Source: Candidatus Roizmanbacteria bacterium UBA1450 (GTDB lineage Bacteria > Patescibacteriota > Microgenomatia > UBA1406 > GWC2-37-13). From it: a DNA stretch of 64,000 nt. The stretch covers positions 423,141 through 487,140 of the forward strand of contig DCTC01000002.1 in NCBI GenBank assembly GCA_002329205.1, given 5' to 3'. Below are positions 60,053 to 64,000 of this stretch, piece after piece; the stretch's first letter is position 1, and each line of letters opens with the position of its first letter. Under the pieces are notes generated by a model, which did not search any database, had not been told where the DNA came from, and saw only the letters and a list, made by a program, of their open reading frames with translations. The position numbers and the translations under genes were made by a program.

Positions 60053-60091
60053 ATTATACAAATTTACAAGAGCGGTGTAAATCGTTATAAT
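60053..60091. promoter_or_regulatory. Symmetrical face-to-face late promoter pair
   Basis: On the + strand the order is ATTATA (60053), CAAA, TTTACA (60063-60068), AGAGCGG, TGTAAA (60076-60081), TCGT, TATAAT (60086-60091). Read rightwards it is TTTACA-17-TATAAT for the fibre/lysis operon. Read leftwards it is the same, TTTACA-17-TATAAT, for the scaffold/capsid operon. The -35 boxes lie inside each other's spacer, so only one polymerase can bind at a time. Confidence 0.78.
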
Positions 60092-60097
60092 AAGATT

Positions 60098-60163
60098 AAC
60101 CGCTAATGGGAGTGGTTGATACGTGTTAGAGAACGCACGGCATTATCAGTCCGTGCTTTTTTT
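60098..60163 (+). promoter_or_regulatory. Late-leader attenuator element 4
   Basis: Stem 1 CCGCT (60100-60104) with AGTGG (60111-60115), loop AATGGG. Linker TTGATACGTGTTAGAGAA contains GUGUUAGAGAA, matching elements 2 and 3. Terminator GCACGG (60135-60140) with CCGTGC (60151-60156), ten-nt loop, then seven T (60157-60163) and directly the ATG. Since the gene upstream is antisense here, this terminator cannot be the end of another operon. Confidence 0.77.
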
Positions 60164-60757
60164 ATGCCGACCAACTACCCGTCAAGTAAGCAAACATTTA
60201 CAGATCCATCTGGAACATCTCCTCTTGCGTCAGGCCCAGACCACGCACAACTTCATACAGATATTAATGATACTGTAGAGGCTCTTCAAGATACAGTTGG
60301 GACAACCGCCGGAACAAATGTGCTTAAAGATTTTTCTGCTGGTCAGTTTCCTGCACGAGTTAACAGTGGGGGAACCCTTGTTCAGACATTAATAGGTGGA
60401 ACATTAGATCTTCCTCATATAAAAACCAGCACAATGGGAAGCTCTGTCTACCAAGGCACAGTATCGGGAACAGTAACCATAGATCTTTCTACAGCAACAA
60501 GACACCTCGTTAACATGCCCGATAGCGCTGGTTCCGTTACTTTTGCCATATCAAATGTTTCAGAAAACCAACCATTTATTGTTGAAGTCCTACAAGGAAC
60601 GGCAGGATCGGGAACCATAGGGTGGTTTTCTACAATTAAATGGGCTGGAGGAGCTGCCCCAACACCTACATCTACAGCAAGTAAAAAAGATGCTTTTGGT
60701 TTTATACCTACAGGAACAGCTTCTTTTGATGGTTATATCATTGGACAAAATATATAA
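60164..60757 (+). CDS. Fibre-type virion protein
   Basis: 197 residues from ATG 60164, directly after the leader's seven T; in-frame upstream codons to 60116 lie inside the attenuator and are not used. Opening MPTNYPSSKQTFTDPSGTSP and HTDINDTVEALQDTVGTTAG are typical of phage tail/head fibres that begin with a structural docking segment. The rest is beta-rich. Followed after 2 nt by a LamG fibre. Likely part of the receptor-binding apparatus. Confidence 0.68.
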   Translation: MPTNYPSSKQTFTDPSGTSPLASGPDHAQLHTDINDTVEALQDTVGTTAGTNVLKDFSAGQFPARVNSGGTLVQTLIGGTLDLPHIKTSTMGSSVYQGTVSGTVTIDLSTATRHLVNMPDSAGSVTFAISNVSENQPFIVEVLQGTAGSGTIGWFSTIKWAGGAAPTPTSTASKKDAFGFIPTGTASFDGYIIGQNI

Positions 60758-60759
60758 AT

Positions 60760-62433
60760 ATGGCAGCAACACACTCACTTCAACTCGTCACAGCCTCTAG
60801 TCAATATGCAACTATAAACGACGCTTCATCTCCAAATATTGATATTACAGGAAGTCAAACGTGGGAATGTTGGCATCAGGTGGCAGCTATTGGCACTCAA
60901 TATTACATGGCAGGTATTAGAGCTTCAGGAGGTGGCTCTAGTAAAGGATTTTGGATTGCCTCTAATAATACTATTCATTTTGTATTATCGGGATTAACTA
61001 CTAATTCAGACGTGTTTTACACGCCCACACGAACTGCAAACACTTGGGTGCATGTTGCGGGAGTATACAATTCAGGGGATAGTACGCTCAAACTATATAT
61101 TAACGGTGAGTTAGTGTCATCACTCTCCGCATCAGGAACATCTGCCGCAATTACAGCAGGGTTTTCAATAGGTCGATTAGGAGATCAAGCGGCATCATAC
61201 TTTGGTGGTAAGGTCAGAAACTTCCGCATTTGGAACGTCGCCCGCACACAAGCACAAATAAGAGCTGATATGAACGTAGAAACGCCATCAGATACAACTG
61301 GGTTGCAGGGAAACTGGATACTAAATAACACCTATACTGATAGCTCTGCAAATGGATATGACCTTACCGCCTCTGGTTCTCCAACCTTCTCAACAACTTA
61401 TCCTGATGCACTAGACCTTACAGAAAACAGCAACTGGACAAAGAAGCACAAGATAACCATAGACGCAGATCAGGTATCAGGAAGTGCGGATCTAACGGAT
61501 GTACCGATTGTACTGACGGAGAGCAATTTCTTGGCGGATGCTTTTTCAAATTCTCTCAATGGCGGTGTAGACCTTCGCTTCTCGACAGACGCAGACGGTA
61601 AAAACCGCCTTGCGCATGAAATAGTTAATTGGGATGTTGCAAATAGTACTGGTGAGGTATGGCTCAAAATCAATACTCTCTCCTACAATACAGATACAGA
61701 CATCTATGTACATTACGGAAACTCAAATGCATCAGCACTTGACGAGAATGAAGCATTTGGGAAGCATCAGGTGTGGGGGGCAAATTGGGACATGATGTAT
61801 CACTTGCAAGGAAACGCTACCGACTCAACAAATGTAAGCAATGACGGAACGGCAAGTAATGTAAGTTACGCCACAGCAAATGGAAAATTAGGTCAAGGAG
61901 GATCATTTAACGGATCAAGCTCCTATATTGATCTTGCCTCGTATCCAATATCAGGAAGCCAGTCATTTACTTTTGGTGTTTGGTTCAAAACGTCATCTAT
62001 TGGAACAGATAAAACAATAATAGCGGTTGGGAATATGACATCATCTTTACAGGGATTTATAGTCTATGTGAGATCGACAAATAAATTTGGTTGGGATTTG
62101 TCAATATCAGGCGGGACAAATTCAACAACAACCGTAACAGATGGGAACTGGCATTTTGGCGTAATAGTAAATAACGCTGGTACGTTTCAGCTGTATCTAG
62201 ATGGTGCAACAGAAGGAGGGACATCCAGTAAGTCTCCGAATATTACAACAGGAACAAAAAGAATAGGTCATTATTCTGCTTACTATAACGGATCGCTTGA
62301 TAATCCATTTTTCTATGCAGGAGCATTGTCCGCTGACTTCATCACCACCCTCTACAACAATCAAAATAGTCCGAGTACGTTTGCAATACCTTCAGCAATC
62401 AATAATGGCAATTTCTTTTATTTACTCGCATGA
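60760..62433 (+). CDS. LamG/concanavalin-type fibre (receptor-binding candidate)
   Basis: 557 residues with two LamG-like domains: about 1-155 (SSQYATINDASSPNIDITGS, WVHVAGVYNSGDSTLKLYIN, RNFRIWNVARTQAQIRADMN) and about 350-545 (SYIDLASYPISGSQSFTFGV, HFGVIVNNAGTFQLYLDGAT). Between them, about 215-335, is a DUF2341-like region (KITIDADQVSGSADLTDVPI, FSTDADGKNRLAHEIVNWDV). LamG modules bind glycans, fitting a host-surface receptor role. Overlaps the endolysin by 4 nt. Confidence 0.8.
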   Translation: MAATHSLQLVTASSQYATINDASSPNIDITGSQTWECWHQVAAIGTQYYMAGIRASGGGSSKGFWIASNNTIHFVLSGLTTNSDVFYTPTRTANTWVHVAGVYNSGDSTLKLYINGELVSSLSASGTSAAITAGFSIGRLGDQAASYFGGKVRNFRIWNVARTQAQIRADMNVETPSDTTGLQGNWILNNTYTDSSANGYDLTASGSPTFSTTYPDALDLTENSNWTKKHKITIDADQVSGSADLTDVPIVLTESNFLADAFSNSLNGGVDLRFSTDADGKNRLAHEIVNWDVANSTGEVWLKINTLSYNTDTDIYVHYGNSNASALDENEAFGKHQVWGANWDMMYHLQGNATDSTNVSNDGTASNVSYATANGKLGQGGSFNGSSSYIDLASYPISGSQSFTFGVWFKTSSIGTDKTIIAVGNMTSSLQGFIVYVRSTNKFGWDLSISGGTNSTTTVTDGNWHFGVIVNNAGTFQLYLDGATEGGTSSKSPNITTGTKRIGHYSAYYNGSLDNPFFYAGALSADFITTLYNNQNSPSTFAIPSAINNGNFFYLLA

Positions 62434-63449
62434 AAATAATACGCCCAATAAATACAAACGGACAACCACCCACCATTACTCAAAGATTTGGAGGATTTCA
62501 TACCGGAATAGACTATGCATATCCGGACGGCAAAGCCGTGTATGCTACAGCCGACGGAATAGTCACAATCGCTAAAAACTCTGAGAATAGACAGTGGCTT
62601 GCCAATACCGCTTCTGATCCTTTTAAACCCAAAACAGGAAAAAGGGCATTAAGCAATGATGACTACGGGAACATGATTAAAATTGGTCACGAAGAAGGAT
62701 ACTCGACATTGTATGCACACCTTCGATATAAGTCGGTTCTTGTGAAAGTCGGAGATATAGTCAAAAAAGGTCAAAAAATTGCAGAAGTCGGGTCAACTGG
62801 TAATTCAAGTGGAAATCATCTCCATTTTGAATTGCGCTTAAATGATCTGACACAAGATCCGGCAGCCATTATGGATACGGCTTTCACCGGCTATTTTACT
62901 AATTCACAACCTCCTATGTCAGATTACTACAAAGGCCTCGATCTTAACAACAAAGATAGCATGAAAGTTGCAGTTGATGAGTGGGCGAATGTCCGTGACG
63001 GAAAGTATGTCAAAAAGGAAAACTGTGAGAATGAAATTAAAAAAGTAAAGCAGCAATTAGAGAATGTCAAAGGAGAGCTTTCTTCATTATCTACTCTCAA
63101 GAAACAAGCAGATGATCAAATAAAAAGACTTCAGGAGGAAGTTAATAAGAAAGATGAGGAATTAAAAAAAATGGACAAGATGGTCAAAGCTCTTGAGGAC
63201 GGAGATATTGAACGACAAAACACAATTGCAAAATTAAGTCAAGAGGTTAGCAGACTACAGGAGAAAGTGACAAAAATGAAGGAAGATTCTGAAGAGCAAT
63301 ACACAGAGGATGAAGTTAATGAGATTGTTCAGGAAGAGTTGGCAAAAATTCATAAAAATATTGCACTTAATTATGTAAGAGCAGCGAAAAACCCTCTTGC
63401 AAGAGCATTTCAACAGTTCCTATCTGATATGTCACATGGAAGGCAATAG
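62430..63449 (+). CDS. Endolysin: M23 peptidase plus coiled coil
   Basis: 339 residues. The N-terminal M23 (lysostaphin-type) metallopeptidase spans about 1-155: first His/Asp in GFHTGIDYAYPDG (about 26-38), STLYAHLRYKS, GSTGNSSGNHLHFELRL with the HxH. It should cleave peptidoglycan cross-links. The C-terminal half (about 195-310) is a long charged coiled coil. It carries no signal peptide, so export would need the holin 1.2 kb downstream. Overlaps the LamG fibre by 4 nt and the next gene by 14 nt. Confidence 0.86.
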   Translation: MKIIRPINTNGQPPTITQRFGGFHTGIDYAYPDGKAVYATADGIVTIAKNSENRQWLANTASDPFKPKTGKRALSNDDYGNMIKIGHEEGYSTLYAHLRYKSVLVKVGDIVKKGQKIAEVGSTGNSSGNHLHFELRLNDLTQDPAAIMDTAFTGYFTNSQPPMSDYYKGLDLNNKDSMKVAVDEWANVRDGKYVKKENCENEIKKVKQQLENVKGELSSLSTLKKQADDQIKRLQEEVNKKDEELKKMDKMVKALEDGDIERQNTIAKLSQEVSRLQEKVTKMKEDSEEQYTEDEVNEIVQEELAKIHKNIALNYVRAAKNPLARAFQQFLSDMSHGRQ

Positions 63450-63678
63450 TATTGATTACAAGTTGGGAGAGATATCAAGCTGTCTTAAGACTCAGAGCAA
63501 AACACTTGAGGAGATTAAAGACATTATGAAATCTCAAAATGAGCGAATCAATATCCTTGAGAAATTCAAGGACAAAGCAATGGTGTATGTGGGTGTAGGA
63601 ATTATTGTTCTTACAATCACATTTAATGTATTGAAAGAGTACTTTTTACAAATTATTAAAAAATCATGGAAAATCTAA
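63436..63678 (+). CDS. XhlA-like lysis accessory protein
   Basis: 80 residues from ATG 63436. N-terminal amphipathic coiled coil (KTLEEIKDIMKSQNERINIL) and a C-terminal membrane helix (VYVGVGIIVLTITFNVLKEYF). This topology matches the haemolysin XhlA family, which works with the holin. Overlaps the endolysin stop by 14 nt and the holin start by 13 nt. Confidence 0.7.
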   Translation: MEGNSIDYKLGEISSCLKTQSKTLEEIKDIMKSQNERINILEKFKDKAMVYVGVGIIVLTITFNVLKEYFLQIIKKSWKI

Positions 63679-63857
63679 AAGATAGGATAACCAGTAGAAA
63701 ATTCTTACTTGCACTTGGAGCATTGGCAGGGTATGTTCTTCTTGGTATAACCGGACAGGTTGAATGGGGCGAAGCATTTGATAAGGCTTCATATATCGTT
63801 ATGGCATATATTGCTGCTGAAGGCGGAGCTGATATATTAGGTAGATTTAAAAAATAA
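63666..63857 (+). CDS. Holin
   Basis: 63 residues with two short hydrophobic segments (FLLALGALAGYVLLGITG, about 13-30, and ASYIVMAYIAAEGGADIL, about 41-58), a turn at QVEWGEAFDK, and a charged start and end. Size, composition and place after endolysin and XhlA-like gene fit a small phage holin that permeabilises the membrane for lysis. Shares one base with the next gene (TAATG). Confidence 0.75.
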   Translation: MENLKDRITSRKFLLALGALAGYVLLGITGQVEWGEAFDKASYIVMAYIAAEGGADILGRFKK

Positions 63858-64000
63858 TGGCACTCGAAAAATTTCAACAGGGAGAGACAGACTATCCAAC
63901 ACGTCATGTGTCATGGCATAACAACCGTGTTAGACAGGAGATGGCTGACTTTATGCTTGAAGAAGCAAGAAGATTGGATCTTCCCGCAATTATCAGTATG
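63857..64000 (+). CDS. Hypothetical protein (3' partial)
   Basis: Open for 48 codons to the window edge, starting with ATG at the stop of the holin gene (TAATG). The sequence (MALEKFQQGETDYPTRHVSW, then EMADFMLEEARRLDLPAI) begins with an acidic helical segment. No family is recognised from this part. Likely the next gene of the lysis operon or of a following module. Confidence 0.5.
   Translation, partial: MALEKFQQGETDYPTRHVSWHNNRVRQEMADFMLEEARRLDLPAIISM

Larger units (their letters stand above)
35746..64000. mobile_element. Prophage, left 28 kb (right end outside the window)
   Basis: Bounded at the left by a tRNA fragment and integrase. Contains terminase small and large subunits, portal, scaffold, major capsid protein, adaptor, several fibre-type proteins, endolysin and holin. 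No tape-measure or tail-sheath gene is seen, which suggests a short-tailed particle. No repressor, replication genes or second attachment site are seen; these should lie to the right. Genes for sugar metabolism and glycosyl transfer are carried as cargo. Confidence 0.92.

Noticed and set aside
60116..60163. N-terminal extension of the fibre protein at 60164
   Set aside because: The 16 extra codons are the attenuator linker and terminator.
45102..60757. Diversity-generating retroelement acting on the fibre genes
   Set aside because: No reverse transcriptase and no template/variable repeat pair were found.
1..64000. CRISPR array or cas genes
   Set aside because: No regularly spaced direct repeats or Cas-like proteins were seen.
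1..64000. Alternative genetic code with TGA as an amino acid
   Set aside because: TGA ends many overlapping genes (ATGA junctions) in both chromosome and prophage, and conserved proteins read through without it.

Overview
The window looks like a bacterial chromosome carrying part of an integrated temperate phage. Low GC, compact operons with 1-4 nt overlaps, a UvrC that ends before its helix-hairpin-helix domain, and many genes whose start codon sits 5-10 nt after a TATAAT-like box (apparently leaderless mRNAs) suggest a Candidate Phyla Radiation (Patescibacteria) member, possibly Microgenomates-like. That lineage call is an inference. TGA is used as a stop throughout, so this is not a code-25 lineage.

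Chromosome, 1-35745: ATP synthase beta (5' partial) and epsilon, topA, pyrG, rplS and yraN; a small Fic/Doc toxin-antitoxin-like operon with a HAD phosphatase; tRNA-Glu; several membrane or envelope genes; a redox/metal module (DUF1573, CcdA-like, Met-rich and Cys-rich membrane proteins, two-component system) preceded by 11-bp-spaced direct repeats; a pacifastin-like surface protein; greA; a zinc/manganese-type ABC transporter behind two promoters and a perfect inverted repeat; ddl; rsmI; an rRNA-methylase-like gene; uvrB, uvrA and a short uvrC; secG; a peptide-type solute-binding protein; tRNA-Leu; a three-domain protein ending in a GT4 glycosyltransferase; and a NUDIX hydrolase.

Prophage, about 35746 to beyond 64000: it begins in a tRNA 3' fragment (left attachment site), followed by an integrase with unusual catalytic boxes, then a sugar cargo operon (epimerase, split transketolase, methyltransferase). 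The packaging genes (small and large terminase, portal) are on the + strand. The virion genes (ejection-like proteins, fibres, adaptor, decoration proteins, capsid, scaffold) are on the - strand, interrupted by a glycosyltransferase/FkbM cluster. The fibre and lysis genes (LamG fibre, M23 endolysin, XhlA-like protein, holin) are on the + strand. No tape-measure gene is seen, so a short-tailed (podovirus-like) particle is likely.

Main finding: all five virion transcription units start with the same arrangement. A promoter with an exact 17-bp spacer is followed by a 64-85 nt leader with a short 5' hairpin (3' arm like GGGACUG), a linker like GUGUUANAGAA, then an intrinsic terminator with exactly seven U. 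In four of five cases the U-tract touches or nearly touches the start codon. The integrase, sugar, GT/FkbM and small membrane genes lack it. This looks like an undescribed shared attenuator or antitermination element that gates late phage genes. Two copies diverge from a symmetrical face-to-face promoter at 60053-60091.
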